DNA of 64,000 nt from the NCBI RefSeq assembly GCF_002013915.1, contig NZ_MBTF01000003.1, forward strand, positions 1-64,000. Reading direction: 5' to 3'. Both the position numbers and the translations under genes were made by a program. Below the pieces are notes generated by a model. The model did no database searches, was not told the DNA's origin, and saw only the letters and a program-made list of their open reading frames with translations. This DNA comes from Mucilaginibacter pedocola. Its GTDB lineage: Bacteria > Bacteroidota > Bacteroidia > Sphingobacteriales > Sphingobacteriaceae. Shown here piece by piece: positions 9,172 through 18,124 of the stretch (positions are counted from its first letter, which is position 1; each line of letters begins with the position of its first letter).

Positions 9172-9246
9172 AGGCGCATCATTCTGGGCCAGTAAGGTAA
9201 GGGTGTTAAAAAGGGTAAAAAAACTAAACAGTACAATTTTTTTAAT
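9172..9246 (-). other. Upstream extension encoding a signal peptide, with an ATT in start position
   Basis: Read in frame with the 470-codon ORF, these 25 codons give I/M-K-K-I-V-L-F-S-F-F-T-L-F-N-T-L-T-L-L-A-Q-N, a textbook signal peptide with an AQ cleavage end. The codon before KKIVLF is ATT (9244-9246) where ATG is expected. No ATG, GTG or TTG occurs between that point and the in-frame stop TAA at 9274-9276. Either ATT starts translation or the ATG was lost by one base change. Confidence 0.6.
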
Positions 9247-9465
9247 GTGATAAGTCCGGATTTTATTTCCGTATTAAATTACATAAAAAAATATAGGGGG
9301 AGCGTTTTTAATGCAAGTTAAAAGCCTTGTGTGCTATGGTTTTACGAGGGGCGGAGCCCAAGTGATAGTAAAATATCGTAATTGCCGATTGAATTTATAC
9401 TCTTAATAACATCAAAAATGGCAGCGGCTAATTATTGATTTAATAGATAGTACGCCATTTTAGGC

Positions 9466-9614
9466 GGCACCTATGGAGCCTGCCCTTGTTTTTAATTGTT
9501 GCTATAAATACGTTACCCCGCTGGGGGCTATATTTTGATGCTGAAAATCAGCACTCCGATAGGAGTATCGTGTTTGTAGGCTGGCCGGTCATTAGATTGG
9601 GCTCCGTAGGTGCC
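9466..9614. repeat. Ordered short-palindrome element, copy A
   Basis: This stretch between two genes (9247-9672) has no plausible ORF. It holds four short CC...GG blocks in order: 9466-9480 (CCTATGG core), 9516-9526 (CCCCGCTGGGG), 9553-9566 (CTCCGATAGGAG) and 9600-9614 (CCGTAGG core). The first and last blocks are complementary to each other (GGCACCTATGGAGCC against GGCTCCGTAGGTGCC). The same block order and near-identical spacing occur at 19393-19539 with different arms. Confidence 0.6.
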
Positions 9615-9672
9615 CCGTGTTAATGAATATGTTAAAAGCGACTTCGGTAATGCCGGGCACCATCATTATTAC

Positions 9673-10332
9673 TTATTGAATCGGCTCTTCCTTCTTCGCC
9701 ATAGCGCCTTTTATCATGGCAAAAATGGGAGGGAGGATGGATATAAGCACTATTCCGATAGCTACAAGCGAGAAATTCTTTTTAAAGAAAGGTACATTGC
9801 CGAACAGGTAGCCGCCATAAAGGAATATCACTATCCACGATAGTCCGCCTACAATGTTATACAGGCTGTAACGCGCCATAGGCATACGGCCAACGCCTGC
9901 CACAAACGGCGCAATAGTACGTATAATGGGCATAAACCGGCTGAAGATTACTGCCTTGCCGCCATGCTTATCGAAAAAAGCCTGGGTTTTTAGGTAGTAG
10001 CTTAGTTTAAGTATCTTATTTTCTTCTTTAAATACTTTGGGGCCGAGGTAGTTGCCCAGCAAATAGTTTACAGTGTTACCGGCAAATGCCGCTACGATAA
10101 GGAAAACCGCCAGCAAATGCACATCTAAACCCGAAGCACCGCCTGCAATTAGCGCACCTGCTGCAAACAACAACGAATCGCCGGGTAGGAACGGGGTTAC
10201 CACAAATCCGGTTTCAGCGAAAATAATGATGAAGAGGATTAGGTAAGTCCAGCTTTGGTATTGGCTGGTAATTTCGGCAAGGTGTTTATCAATATGCAGT
10301 ATAAAATCTACCAGGCTGTGTATTATTTCCAA
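9673..10332 (-). CDS. DedA family membrane protein (VTT domain)
   Basis: 219-residue DedA/SNARE-associated (VTT) protein. DedA proteins are inner-membrane transporters tied to lipid recycling (some are undecaprenyl-phosphate or PE flippases) and to envelope homeostasis. The family marks are present: FAETGFVVTPFLPGDSLLFAAGAL near the N-terminus and, in the centre, F.RFMPIIRTIAPFVAGVGRM with the conserved R..P..R block and a downstream GG.SW motif (VGGLSWIVIF). Length is typical. It is transcribed alone; no terminator is obvious at its end. Confidence 0.92.
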   Translation of the reverse strand: MEIIHSLVDFILHIDKHLAEITSQYQSWTYLILFIIIFAETGFVVTPFLPGDSLLFAAGALIAGGASGLDVHLLAVFLIVAAFAGNTVNYLLGNYLGPKVFKEENKILKLSYYLKTQAFFDKHGGKAVIFSRFMPIIRTIAPFVAGVGRMPMARYSLYNIVGGLSWIVIFLYGGYLFGNVPFFKKNFSLVAIGIVLISILPPIFAMIKGAMAKKEEPIQ

Positions 10333-10388
10333 AATATTTCAATTTTATCTGCAAAAATAGCAACATAAAGCTAAAAAATGCCTTAATG

Positions 10389-11129
10389 TTACTTTTTATC
10401 GGGTATGGTGTTTAAAATAATACCCGCAGCAAACTTCGCGGTATCTGTGCGGTTGGGTAGCCCGTAAGCATAAATGGTATAAAGTTTACCATCGAGCACG
10501 GTAGTGTTTGGTAGGGTGTAGATAGTGGTTGCCGCCGCCCCGCTAACACTGAACCTGAAATTGTAGGTGCCCGACGTAACTTCTTTATAGTCGCTTACGC
10601 CCTTGTATGCAACGTTTGAAAACAGCGACGAATCATTAGCGGTGATATTGATGCCTGTGCTGCCCGGCGATGCATTTACCAAACGCACTTTGGCGCGGTT
10701 AATACCCGGCGTAGCGCCCGAATCTACCGTGAAAATATAACTGAACGCACTATCTGATTTTAGCCCGGTAAGAAACCACGTATAGCGCACATTTTTTTTG
10801 AGCGAACCGGCAAGCGTTACCAGGTTGGTTTGGTTGCTACCACTGGTTATGGCCTGGCGCACCTGCAAAGGCGTATCGTTAATATTCATTAAAAAATAGC
10901 CAGATGCGTTAGGGTAACGGTAACTGGTGGTACTTTGCCGTATAAATGATGCGTACAGGTTTACCGGGTTAATGTTGGGGCTTAGGTTTACCAGGTTAAG
11001 GTAACCATTGTCAGACCCTATGGAGGTGGTAGCATCTTTACCGCATGAAATTAGTTGCGGTACAATAAGTACCCCTGCAATAAACATGCACAGGTAACGC
11101 AATAGTCCGCTTTTATTATTTGCTGTCAT
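10389..11129 (-). CDS. DUF4397 domain lipoprotein
   Basis: 246-residue lipoprotein: N-terminal hydrophobic stretch ending in lipobox LISC (Cys at about residue 29). The body has the DUF4397 signature VRLVNASPGS...I.AN..SLFSNVAYKGVSDYKEVTSGTYNFRF, an immunoglobulin-like beta repeat of unknown role found in surface proteins of Bacteroidota and Firmicutes. The next gene upstream in the same direction encodes a homologue, 15 bases away, so the two form an operon and arose by duplication. Probably an outer-membrane surface protein. Confidence 0.85.
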   Translation of the reverse strand: MTANNKSGLLRYLCMFIAGVLIVPQLISCGKDATTSIGSDNGYLNLVNLSPNINPVNLYASFIRQSTTSYRYPNASGYFLMNINDTPLQVRQAITSGSNQTNLVTLAGSLKKNVRYTWFLTGLKSDSAFSYIFTVDSGATPGINRAKVRLVNASPGSTGINITANDSSLFSNVAYKGVSDYKEVTSGTYNFRFSVSGAAATTIYTLPNTTVLDGKLYTIYAYGLPNRTDTAKFAAGIILNTIPDKK

Positions 11130-11144
11130 TTACTATGTATCAAA

Positions 11145-11819
11145 CTATCTGTTTACTACCAGGCCGGTGCCAAATTTTTGTCCGCCCGTGCCTGTAATGC
11201 GTCCCTTTGCAAACAAGGTATATTGCCGCCCGGCTATAAACGTGCGCGAGGTATCAGACAGGGCAACTGTGCTGCCTGTGTTGTATATCTGTACGTGCTT
11301 TATGCCCGCGCTTATGGGGATAAACACCGTTGTGGTTTTATATGCCCGTGTACTAAACCTTAAGGTATCGTTTATTACCACATTAAGGTTGCCCGAGCCG
11401 GGCGAAGCATTTACAAAACGTATTTTTGGACGGCTGGCGGTATCAGCAATCAGCGTATCGCGGGTGGTAAAAGTATCATCGGCATTTTCGCCGGCTATGT
11501 ATACTGAATATACTTTGTTAGTATCCAGCGCCAGTTGCAGGTTAAATAATACATCAGACGAACGCGGGCGCTTAAATTGGTAATTTTGGTCTTCAAAAGG
11601 TACAGGCAGGTAACCCGTATAACCGAATGGGTATAATGAAGACGTGGTGTTTACCCTGCTGCCGTTGAGGTAAAAATTAAGGGTATCGGTTGTAGTGTTT
11701 ACTACGTTTAGCGAAGTAGTAAGAGTAGACGAAGTGGGCACACTATCATCGCCTTTTTTGCAGGAGTATATGCCTGCCATAGCCAAACAAACCAATAAAA
11801 CAAGTACTCTTACATTCAT
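11145..11819 (-). CDS. DUF4397 domain lipoprotein, paralogue of its neighbour
   Basis: 224-residue lipoprotein with lipobox GIYSC (Cys about 20) and the DUF4397 core IRFVNASPGSGNLNVVINDTLRFSTRAYK...FIPISAGIKHVQIY. It is the first gene of a two-gene operon with the 246-residue homologue at 10389-11129; overall identity is low outside the VNASPGS block, so the duplication is old. An N-terminal Ser/Thr-rich linker (DDSVPTSSTLTTS) follows the lipid anchor. Function is unknown; cell-surface location is inferred. Confidence 0.83.
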   Translation of the reverse strand: MNVRVLVLLVCLAMAGIYSCKKGDDSVPTSSTLTTSLNVVNTTTDTLNFYLNGSRVNTTSSLYPFGYTGYLPVPFEDQNYQFKRPRSSDVLFNLQLALDTNKVYSVYIAGENADDTFTTRDTLIADTASRPKIRFVNASPGSGNLNVVINDTLRFSTRAYKTTTVFIPISAGIKHVQIYNTGSTVALSDTSRTFIAGRQYTLFAKGRITGTGGQKFGTGLVVNR

Positions 11820-11872
11820 ATCAAAAGCAGATGCAATAATAACTGTATAAATGCGGGTTTTGGTATTCTTTA

Positions 11873-11910
11873 CATAAAAAAGTCCCGCCGTTTGGCAGGA
11901 CTTTTTTATG
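11873..11910. terminator. Terminator after dnaN
   Basis: The arms at 11873-11889 and 11894-11910 pair with one mismatch (CATAAAAAAGTCC.GCC against GGC.GGACTTTTTTATG), giving a stem with T-runs on both strands. It lies 83 bases past the dnaN stop on the minus strand. Confidence 0.75.
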
Positions 11911-11992
11911 TAAAGGTGAGTGGTGAATAGTGAGCTGTGAGTGGTTGTGTTGTGTTCTAACTATTCTCCACTCACAATTTACCATTCACCAA

Positions 11993-13117
11993 CTATGCAT
12001 AACTGTTAAGCATTACCGGCATTACCAGCATCAGTACGTCTTCGTTTTCGTCGCCGCCTTGTGGCAGTAATAAACCGGCACGGTTAGGGGTCGACATTTC
12101 GAGCGATACTTCTTCGCAGCTCAGGTTCTTCAGCATCTCTATCAGGAAACGGGCGTTGAAACCAATTTCCAGGTCGGTGCCTTCGTACTGGCAAGTAAGG
12201 CGCTCGTGTGCTTCGTTAGCAAAGTCAATATCTTCTGATGATATATTCAGCTCGCTGCCGCTTATTTTAAGCCTTACCTGGTGGGTAGTTTTGTTGGCAT
12301 AAATGGCTACACGGCTAAGGGTACCCAATAACGAAAGGCGGTCTATAGCCAGTTTGTTAGGGTTCTCTTTTGGTATAACGGCTTCGTAATCAGGGTAACG
12401 CTCATCTATCAGGCGGCACACTAAATTAATGTTACCAAATTTAAAGAAGGCGCTGGTGCTGTTGTATTCAACGGATACATTTACATCGCTATCAGGCAGG
12501 GCAGATTTTAGTAGCGTTAAAGCTTTTTTAGGCAGAATGAAAGCGGTTGTGCTATCGGCCTTGGCATCTTTGCGGCGGTAGCGTACCAGCTTGTGGGCAT
12601 CGGTAGCTACAAAGGTAAGGTGCTGGCTGCTAAGCTGGCAGTAAACGCCTGTCATGGCGGGCCTTAACTCGTCGTTACTAACGGCAAATATGGTTTTGTT
12701 AATGGCTTCGCCTAATACCGATGCGGGCAGGTTTACCGATGAGGCATTTTCTACCACAGGTATTTTAGGGAAATCTTCGCCGTTCTCGCCGCTCAGTTTG
12801 TATTTACCGTCGCCGGCGCTTATTTCAATGGCAAAAGTTTTTTCGTCTACCGAAAAAGAAACCGGCTGCTCAGGCAACGATTTCAGGGTATCTAACAATA
12901 TCCTTGAGGGTATAGCAATGCGGCCATTCTCTTTTGCCTCAACAGGCAGCGAGGTGGTCATGCTGGTTTGCAGGTCGGTAGCAGAAATGGTTAAGTTCCC
13001 GTCTTTTATCTCGAACAAAAAGTTCTCCAGTATAGGTAATACGGTGCTGTTGCTCAGCGCGCCGCTTACACTTTGCAATTGTTTCAGAAGCGTTGTTGTA
13101 GAAACGATGAATCTCAT
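11993..13117 (-). CDS. dnaN: DNA polymerase III subunit beta (sliding clamp)
   Basis: 374-residue beta clamp, the ring that tethers DNA polymerase III to DNA. Three tandem clamp domains (about residues 1-120, 130-245, 250-374) are readable. N-terminal MRFIVSTTTLLKQLQSVSGALSNSTVLPILENFL is a standard clamp start, and the C-terminus VLMLVMPVML carries the family P-M-(R/L) end that lines the peptide-binding pocket. Length is standard. It is not next to dnaA or recF here; the upstream neighbour is the gldFG fusion. A TACTTTTG box (13142-13149 on the minus strand) fits the Bacteroidota -7 element about 25 bases before the start. Confidence 0.97.
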   Translation of the reverse strand: MRFIVSTTTLLKQLQSVSGALSNSTVLPILENFLFEIKDGNLTISATDLQTSMTTSLPVEAKENGRIAIPSRILLDTLKSLPEQPVSFSVDEKTFAIEISAGDGKYKLSGENGEDFPKIPVVENASSVNLPASVLGEAINKTIFAVSNDELRPAMTGVYCQLSSQHLTFVATDAHKLVRYRRKDAKADSTTAFILPKKALTLLKSALPDSDVNVSVEYNSTSAFFKFGNINLVCRLIDERYPDYEAVIPKENPNKLAIDRLSLLGTLSRVAIYANKTTHQVRLKISGSELNISSEDIDFANEAHERLTCQYEGTDLEIGFNARFLIEMLKNLSCEEVSLEMSTPNRAGLLLPQGGDENEDVLMLVMPVMLNSYA

Positions 13118-13155
13118 AACGGGTTGATCAATTTAGTAACTCAAAAGTATAAAAT

Positions 13156-15558
13156 TTAACGGGCATACTTCCGTTTACGGCTATAATGTTGAAAAATAGC
13201 GAATATCAACACTATGCCAATGGGCACAATGTTGTTTATTAACTGCCAGTTCAATTTCTCGCTGCGGATGCGGGCTCTGTCCAGCAGGCGTATTTGTATC
13301 TCTTTGTTGCGCAGTGCTATCAGTCCCGAGTCATCCGCCATATAGTCTGCAATGTTCAGCAACAGGCTTAGGTTGCCGTAGGTTTGTTTGCTAAAGCGGT
13401 CATACCCCAGCGGGTAGGGCGAGCCATCGGCACCAACCTGGTTGCGCAATATGTCGCCATCGCTTAGTACAACCATCTTAGTAGGTTTGCTTTCGCCTAC
13501 GACCGGGATGTTTTCGCCAAGGCTATCGGGCACGGGGCGGTTAAGGAAATCGGACTTGAACTTGCCTTCTAACAACACACCGGTAATTTTTTGCGGGCTT
13601 TGGAACTCTTTTGGGTTTGGCTCTTCCTGCAAACTCATCAGCGAGATAATGTGCGGCGTTTTTATCTCCTTGTTATAGGGCGATGTGCTCAGCAGCACCG
13701 TTTTGTTTACATTCTTGATATCCAATACATCAATAGTACTGGCAAACTGGCTGGTAATGCCATCAAGGTTTTTCACAATAGGGTGCTTAGCCAGTGGGAT
13801 ATACACAGGGTAAAACAACCAGTTCAATAGTTGTATTTGCGGCTGGCCGCCTGCATCTCCCACGGTAACGGGTATTTGCGAGGAATTGATATCGGCTATC
13901 AGGTTGTAGTTAATGCGTATACCATAACGGAAAAGCTGGTCGTCAAGATTCAACTCTTTGTTAAAGGCCAGTGCTTGGTTACCCTTGCCGCGCAGGCTAT
14001 CCAACTCGGCGCTTACCTGGTCAATGGCCCAAAGTATGCGGCCGCCGCGCATCAGGTATTGGTCTATTTTAAATTTTTCTTGCTCGGTAAAGGCCTTGTC
14101 GGGTTTAGCTATTACCAACAGGCGTATCTTCATCAAGTTATCAAACGGTATGGTAGCCAAATTAACACGGCCAACCTGGTACCCGTCGGCCAGGTTGCGC
14201 ATGGCATCGTTCAGTTGCAGGTCGGTAAGTTCGTTATGCCCCTCGGTAAAACCTATGCGCTGTTTGCCGCCGCTGGTTACTTTTTTAATGGCCGATGTAA
14301 AGGCGTATTCGAGGTTTTGGATAGAGCTGTTCAGCTTTTCTTCGGGGGAGGTGTTGAGGTTGCTTTGGCTTTCGAGTAATTTTACGGGGATGGCTTTACC
14401 ATCGTAAATTACCTGCGCAAAGGGTATCATTACCTTTGATTGTACGCCATCGTCGGTTTTTACGCTGAGGGTTTGGGCAAATACGCCCTGCGCCTCCAGG
14501 CTATCAACCATTTTCTGTTGCTGATCGGGCGATAGTCCCTTTAGTGCATCAACAAACACAAAACTGAGTTTGCCGTGGCTGTAGGCCTGCAGGTCGGCCA
14601 GCATATCTTTAGTAGCAGTTTGCAGGCGCTTCATGCCACCGGGGAAACCATCGCCCTGTAAATAAACGTTAACGTACACGGGTGCCGGCAGGCTATCTAA
14701 TACATTGCGGCTAACGGCAGATATGGTAAAGCGTTTCTCTTTAGTAAAATCGAACCGGGTGAAAAGCTTTTGGCTGCCCAACGTTAAGGCGACCAGTATG
14801 CCAACGGTACTCAGGAATACGGTGTTAATAAACTTTTTTTGCTGCTGGCGGTGCAGTACAAAAAGCGTTATTAACAGAAACAATGCATCTACCAGCACAA
14901 AGTACATCAGGTCGCGGGTGTCTAATACGCCGCGGCTAACCGAGTTGTAGTGCTCGGTAATACCCAACGATTGTATACCCAAGCTTTGTAACGAGAGCAA
15001 TCCGCTCAACGAATCGAACCCGCTGTAGAAAAAGAAGCAAAGGAACACTGCTATTGTAAAGGCGATAACCTGGTTTTTGCTTACCGAAGATGCAAACAAA
15101 CCAATAGCCGTAAACGCCGAGCCGAGTAGAAACAAACCGATATACGAGCCGATAACCGCACCGGTATCTATATTCCCCTGTGGTGCGCCAAGGTTATAAA
15201 CACTGTAATAATATACCAGTGTAGGCAACAGCGCGAATAATACGATAAATATGCCGGCAAAATATTTGCCTAATACTATTTGCAGATGTGTAAGGGGGCG
15301 GGTGAGCAAAAGCTCAAAGGTGCCTTCGCGGCGTTCTTCGGCCAGCGAACGCATGGTGATGGCCGGCACCAAAAACATAAACAGGTAGGGAGCGGTGCTA
15401 AAAAGGCTATCGAGCCCGGCGTAGCCATAAGCCAGTATACTGGTATCCGGAAATACCCATAAAAACAGGCCTAATACCAGTAAAAAAACACCAATGGTGA
15501 CGTAAGCCACCAATGAACTAAAGTATGTGGTTATTTCTTTTTTAAGGATAGGGAACAC
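13156..15558 (-). CDS. gldFG: GldF-GldG fusion, gliding-type ABC transporter permease plus auxiliary subunit
   Basis: 800-residue fusion. Residues about 1-240 are a GldF-type ABC-2 permease with six membrane segments (start FPILKKEITTYFSSL; RSLAEERREGTFELLLTRPL loop). Residues about 260-800 are GldG: a large extracytoplasmic ABC_transp_aux domain (KEKRFTISAVSRNVLDSL..VYVNVYLQGDGFP) and a final membrane helix (IVPIGIVLIFAIF). In Flavobacterium the two are separate genes that, with the ATPase GldA, form a transporter needed for gliding. The matching gldA lies at 19564-20271, same strand, but six barrel genes are wedged between. The fusion joint is open-frame with no sign of error. Confidence 0.88.
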   Translation of the reverse strand: MFPILKKEITTYFSSLVAYVTIGVFLLVLGLFLWVFPDTSILAYGYAGLDSLFSTAPYLFMFLVPAITMRSLAEERREGTFELLLTRPLTHLQIVLGKYFAGIFIVLFALLPTLVYYYSVYNLGAPQGNIDTGAVIGSYIGLFLLGSAFTAIGLFASSVSKNQVIAFTIAVFLCFFFYSGFDSLSGLLSLQSLGIQSLGITEHYNSVSRGVLDTRDLMYFVLVDALFLLITLFVLHRQQQKKFINTVFLSTVGILVALTLGSQKLFTRFDFTKEKRFTISAVSRNVLDSLPAPVYVNVYLQGDGFPGGMKRLQTATKDMLADLQAYSHGKLSFVFVDALKGLSPDQQQKMVDSLEAQGVFAQTLSVKTDDGVQSKVMIPFAQVIYDGKAIPVKLLESQSNLNTSPEEKLNSSIQNLEYAFTSAIKKVTSGGKQRIGFTEGHNELTDLQLNDAMRNLADGYQVGRVNLATIPFDNLMKIRLLVIAKPDKAFTEQEKFKIDQYLMRGGRILWAIDQVSAELDSLRGKGNQALAFNKELNLDDQLFRYGIRINYNLIADINSSQIPVTVGDAGGQPQIQLLNWLFYPVYIPLAKHPIVKNLDGITSQFASTIDVLDIKNVNKTVLLSTSPYNKEIKTPHIISLMSLQEEPNPKEFQSPQKITGVLLEGKFKSDFLNRPVPDSLGENIPVVGESKPTKMVVLSDGDILRNQVGADGSPYPLGYDRFSKQTYGNLSLLLNIADYMADDSGLIALRNKEIQIRLLDRARIRSEKLNWQLINNIVPIGIVLIFAIFQHYSRKRKYAR

Positions 15559-15649
15559 TGCGCCGGGTTTAATTATTAAATGGCGAAGTTACGATTTGAA
15601 AAAGTTCTTATCGTACAAATATCCGCAGAATAGCTAAAAATGGGACAGA

Positions 15650-16186
15650 TTAAAACCACTCGGCACGGTAGGCCACTTTAAGCACTGTAGCTTTAAGATT
15701 TTCGCCGCTGCCCCAGTTGTTGTAACCCACAGAAAAATCAAAGCTGTTGGTTTTATTTAGCCGCATTATATAGCCGGCGCTTGCTTCAATGGATAGAAAT
15801 GCGCTTTTGTGAAAATCGGCCACGTAGCCGCCACCCACAAGGCCTTCAAAGTAAATCTTATCACCCAAAAAATACCGGGCGCCTGCGGTTAGGGGGATAA
15901 ACGTAGCAGGTTTAGTAGGCAGCGCTTCACCTTTAAATTCGCTTTTATAATTAAACCTTGCTACTGATAATGTACCTATCAAGCTTAGGTCCTGTGCTAT
16001 AGGCCATTCGCTTTTTACTGACGCACCATAGCCGTTTTTAAAAAAATTGCCATGAGGCAAATAGCCCGAGATGCCTATTCCGATCGCCCTGTTATTGGAA
16101 AATTTTTCAAAAACAGTTTTACGTTCCTGAGCCTTTGCGCAAAAACCTATTAATACCAAAGCGATAGCGAGTAGTTTTTTCATCAT
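15650..16186 (-). CDS. Small outer-membrane beta-barrel protein, array member 6
   Basis: 178-residue outer-membrane protein with signal peptide (about 1-19, ending CAKAQ) and alternating beta-strand pattern for a small OmpX/OmpA-type barrel of eight strands. It shares the array signature: a G-rich G(I/L)..G.P(H/T)G start, a PLTAGARYFLGDKIYFEGLVGGGY mid-block, and a C-terminal YNNWGSGENLKATVLKVAYRAEWF ending in an aromatic residue as barrels do. It is the most diverged member (R for K in TAGARYF; no FSTE). Last gene of the row in the direction of transcription. Confidence 0.8.
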   Translation of the reverse strand: MMKKLLAIALVLIGFCAKAQERKTVFEKFSNNRAIGIGISGYLPHGNFFKNGYGASVKSEWPIAQDLSLIGTLSVARFNYKSEFKGEALPTKPATFIPLTAGARYFLGDKIYFEGLVGGGYVADFHKSAFLSIEASAGYIMRLNKTNSFDFSVGYNNWGSGENLKATVLKVAYRAEWF

Positions 16187-16270
16187 TTGTATTATTTCTT
16201 AAAAACGTTGGAAATATAGCGCCATTTTGCCAATTTTTCTATTAATTCTTTAAAAAAAAGCGTGATAGGT

Positions 16271-16780
16271 TTACCATGCGAAACGATAAGCCGCTCTTAT
16301 ACCGGTTTGCCTGATGCGGCCGCTGCCCCAGTTTTCGTACCGAAAGCCGAGGTCAATTGCCGTGTTTTTGCTTATTTCTATCAGAAAGCCCGGGCCAAGC
16401 GCAAAGGCAAATAATTTATCTTTTTCGTAGTTTGTAGCTATGGCGGTGCCGGCCTCGCCTTCAATGTAAAAAGCGTCGCCGAGGTAGTACTTTACGCCAG
16501 CCTTTAGGGGGATAAAGGTAGCCGCATCTGCCGATTGGGTGTTGCCAAATACCGAACTTTTATAGTAAAGGCTGGTAAAGCCTGCCGTAACCGTAATACT
16601 GGCTGCGCCCGCTATTGGTACCTCTGCCTTGCCCGAGCCACCGAAGCCAATGCTGTAAATGCTATTGGTAGGTATGCCTAAATCCAATCCAACACTAAAA
16701 GCTTTTTTAGGGGCATTTTGTGCCGATGCAGCGGCGTAGATGAACAGGAAAAATATGGGTAGCAGTTTCTTCATTATCAA
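16271..16780 (-). CDS. Small outer-membrane beta-barrel protein, array member 5
   Basis: 169-residue protein with signal peptide (about 1-20, AAASAQ) and the array's mature start FSVGLDLGIPT. Mid-block PLKAGVKYYLGDAFYIEGEAGTAIATN and end FRYENWGSGRIRQTGIRAAYRFAW match the other members. The C-terminal tryptophan is the usual outer-membrane assembly signal position. It is closest to member 6, with which it shares ENWGSG-type text, and less close to members 1-4. Confidence 0.8.
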   Translation of the reverse strand: MIMKKLLPIFFLFIYAAASAQNAPKKAFSVGLDLGIPTNSIYSIGFGGSGKAEVPIAGAASITVTAGFTSLYYKSSVFGNTQSADAATFIPLKAGVKYYLGDAFYIEGEAGTAIATNYEKDKLFAFALGPGFLIEISKNTAIDLGFRYENWGSGRIRQTGIRAAYRFAW

Positions 16781-16851
16781 AAAGTGGTTTTGGCAAATAA
16801 CGCCGAAAATACAATTATAATACGCTTAACCGGCTGCAAAAACAATAAATA

Positions 16852-16884
16852 CAAAAAGCCCCGGCGATGGATGATCGCCGGGGC
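16852..16884 (-). terminator. Terminator after barrel array member 4
   Basis: GCCCCGGCGAT (16858-16868) pairs perfectly with ATCGCCGGGGC (16874-16884) around GGATG. On the minus strand it is followed by CTTTTTGT, 24 bases after the stop of the gene at 16908. Confidence 0.8.
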
Positions 16885-16907
16885 CCTGATATATTTTGGT
16901 TTGTTTA

Positions 16908-17381
16908 TTAAAAATTGAAAGCTAAGCGCGTTGCTACCTGGCCAATTGTACCGTTTTTAGACCATCCCTCGTAGCGGAAGCCTACATCGAACCCGCCCGC
17001 AAAAGTGTAGCCTACGCCCGGCGAGTAAGCAAAGAAAGTACCGCCGTGATCTTCGGTAGAAAAGGCTGCACCCAATTGCGCTTCGCCATAAAAGCCCTGA
17101 TCAAAGTAGTGTTTCAAACCTGCTTTCAACGGAACAAAGCCGGCATCGCCTACATAGCGTTTGCCTTGAAAAGACGTATAACCTAACGATACGTTGAAGT
17201 TGGTGCCTTTTTCGATCGGTACATCGTATTTTAATGAACCGCCTATGGCCAGCTTATAAAAATCGCCAACGTTGCCGGTTGGTTTACCAAGTTCTAAACC
17301 GATGCTGAATTTGCCGTTTTGCGCAAAAGATACTCCTACTGATGCAGTGACGAAAAGGATCGCTAATAAAATTTTTTTCAT
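16908..17381 (-). CDS. Small outer-membrane beta-barrel protein, array member 4
   Basis: 157-residue protein from the ATG at 17381 (the frame stays open 11 codons further, but the signal peptide KKILLAILFVTASVGVSFAQ sets this start). Mature start KFSIGLELGKPTGNVGDFYK; mid-block PLKAGLKHYFDQGFYGEAQLGAAFSTE; end YEGWSKNGTIGQVATRLAFNF with terminal phenylalanine. Close kin of members 1 and 3 (YEGWSKNGT.Q and FAYSPGVGYTFAGGFDVG). A strong terminator directly follows, so it appears to be its own transcription unit. Confidence 0.83.
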   Translation of the reverse strand: MKKILLAILFVTASVGVSFAQNGKFSIGLELGKPTGNVGDFYKLAIGGSLKYDVPIEKGTNFNVSLGYTSFQGKRYVGDAGFVPLKAGLKHYFDQGFYGEAQLGAAFSTEDHGGTFFAYSPGVGYTFAGGFDVGFRYEGWSKNGTIGQVATRLAFNF

Positions 17382-17443
17382 TATGGTATTTGTTAAATGT
17401 AGCATCACAACCACCGATATATGAATATTGTTTTACAGTTAAT

Positions 17444-17480
17444 AAAAACGCAGAACGCCCCGGTATTTGCTGGGCGTTCT
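17444..17480 (-). terminator. Terminator after barrel array member 3
   Basis: AGAACGCCC (17452-17460) and GGGCGTTCT (17472-17480) form a 9-bp stem; on the minus strand it is followed by GCGTTTTTATT. It sits 24 bases after the stop of the gene at 17505. Confidence 0.72.
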
Positions 17481-17504
17481 GAACAAAAAAGATGTAAGGC
17501 CTAT

Positions 17505-18023
17505 TTATAAACTGATCGCTATTCGGGCTGCTATCTGTTTTTGAGTGCCGTTTTTTGACCAGCCTTCGTATCGAACGCCTATATCAAAGCCGCCGCCAAA
17601 GGTGCATCCTATGCCGGGTGCATAGGTAAAAGCCGTTCCTGCTTCGCTCTCTGTTGAGAATGCTGCCCCAAGCTGCCCCTCCCCATAGAAAAACTGATCA
17701 AAATAGTATTTGATACCTACTTTTAAAGGAATGATACCGGAGCTAGACCTATCGATACCTGCGGTTTTAAGATAATCTTTGTATACATCCTTATAAAAGA
17801 TTCTACTATAGCCGGCCGAAGCTGTGAAAAACGTGCCCTCTGCCAACGGTACATCGTATTTCAGATCGATGCCGGGAATAAACGATGAATAATCAGATGC
17901 AACGCCAACCGGAAGCCCAAGGTTTAAGCCAATGCTGAATTTTGCAGCGTCGCTGTCTTTTTGGGCCAGGCAAATAGCCGCGCTGCACGCCACAAATAGT
18001 AGCGAAAAGAGTAGTTTTTTCAT
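17505..18023 (-). CDS. Small outer-membrane beta-barrel protein, array member 3
   Basis: 172-residue protein with signal peptide (about 1-20, ICLAQ). Mature start KFSIGLNLGLPVGVASDYSS; mid-block PLKVGIKYYFDQFFYGEGQLGAAFSTE; end YEGWSKNGTQKQIAARIAISL. It has the same insertion (YKDVYKDYLKTAGID) as member 1 (GDVKDALKAVGVD), a loop absent from members 2, 4 and 5, so 1 and 3 form one subgroup. The C-terminal residue is leucine rather than an aromatic. Predicted eight-stranded barrel in the outer membrane; role unknown. Confidence 0.83.
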   Translation of the reverse strand: MKKLLFSLLFVACSAAICLAQKDSDAAKFSIGLNLGLPVGVASDYSSFIPGIDLKYDVPLAEGTFFTASAGYSRIFYKDVYKDYLKTAGIDRSSSGIIPLKVGIKYYFDQFFYGEGQLGAAFSTESEAGTAFTYAPGIGCTFGGGFDIGVRYEGWSKNGTQKQIAARIAISL

Positions 18024-18124
18024 TGTGTAATAGGCATTTATGGTTATTAATATTCAAAGCAAAATAATACTACTTATATTTCAAAATATGGCAACTGTAA
18101 ATAATAAACTTGCGGTGTGCCCAA

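Noticed and set aside
13831..14379. 182-codon plus-strand ORF inside gldFG
   Set aside because: Shadow of the 800-codon gene on the other strand; no start signal or domain.
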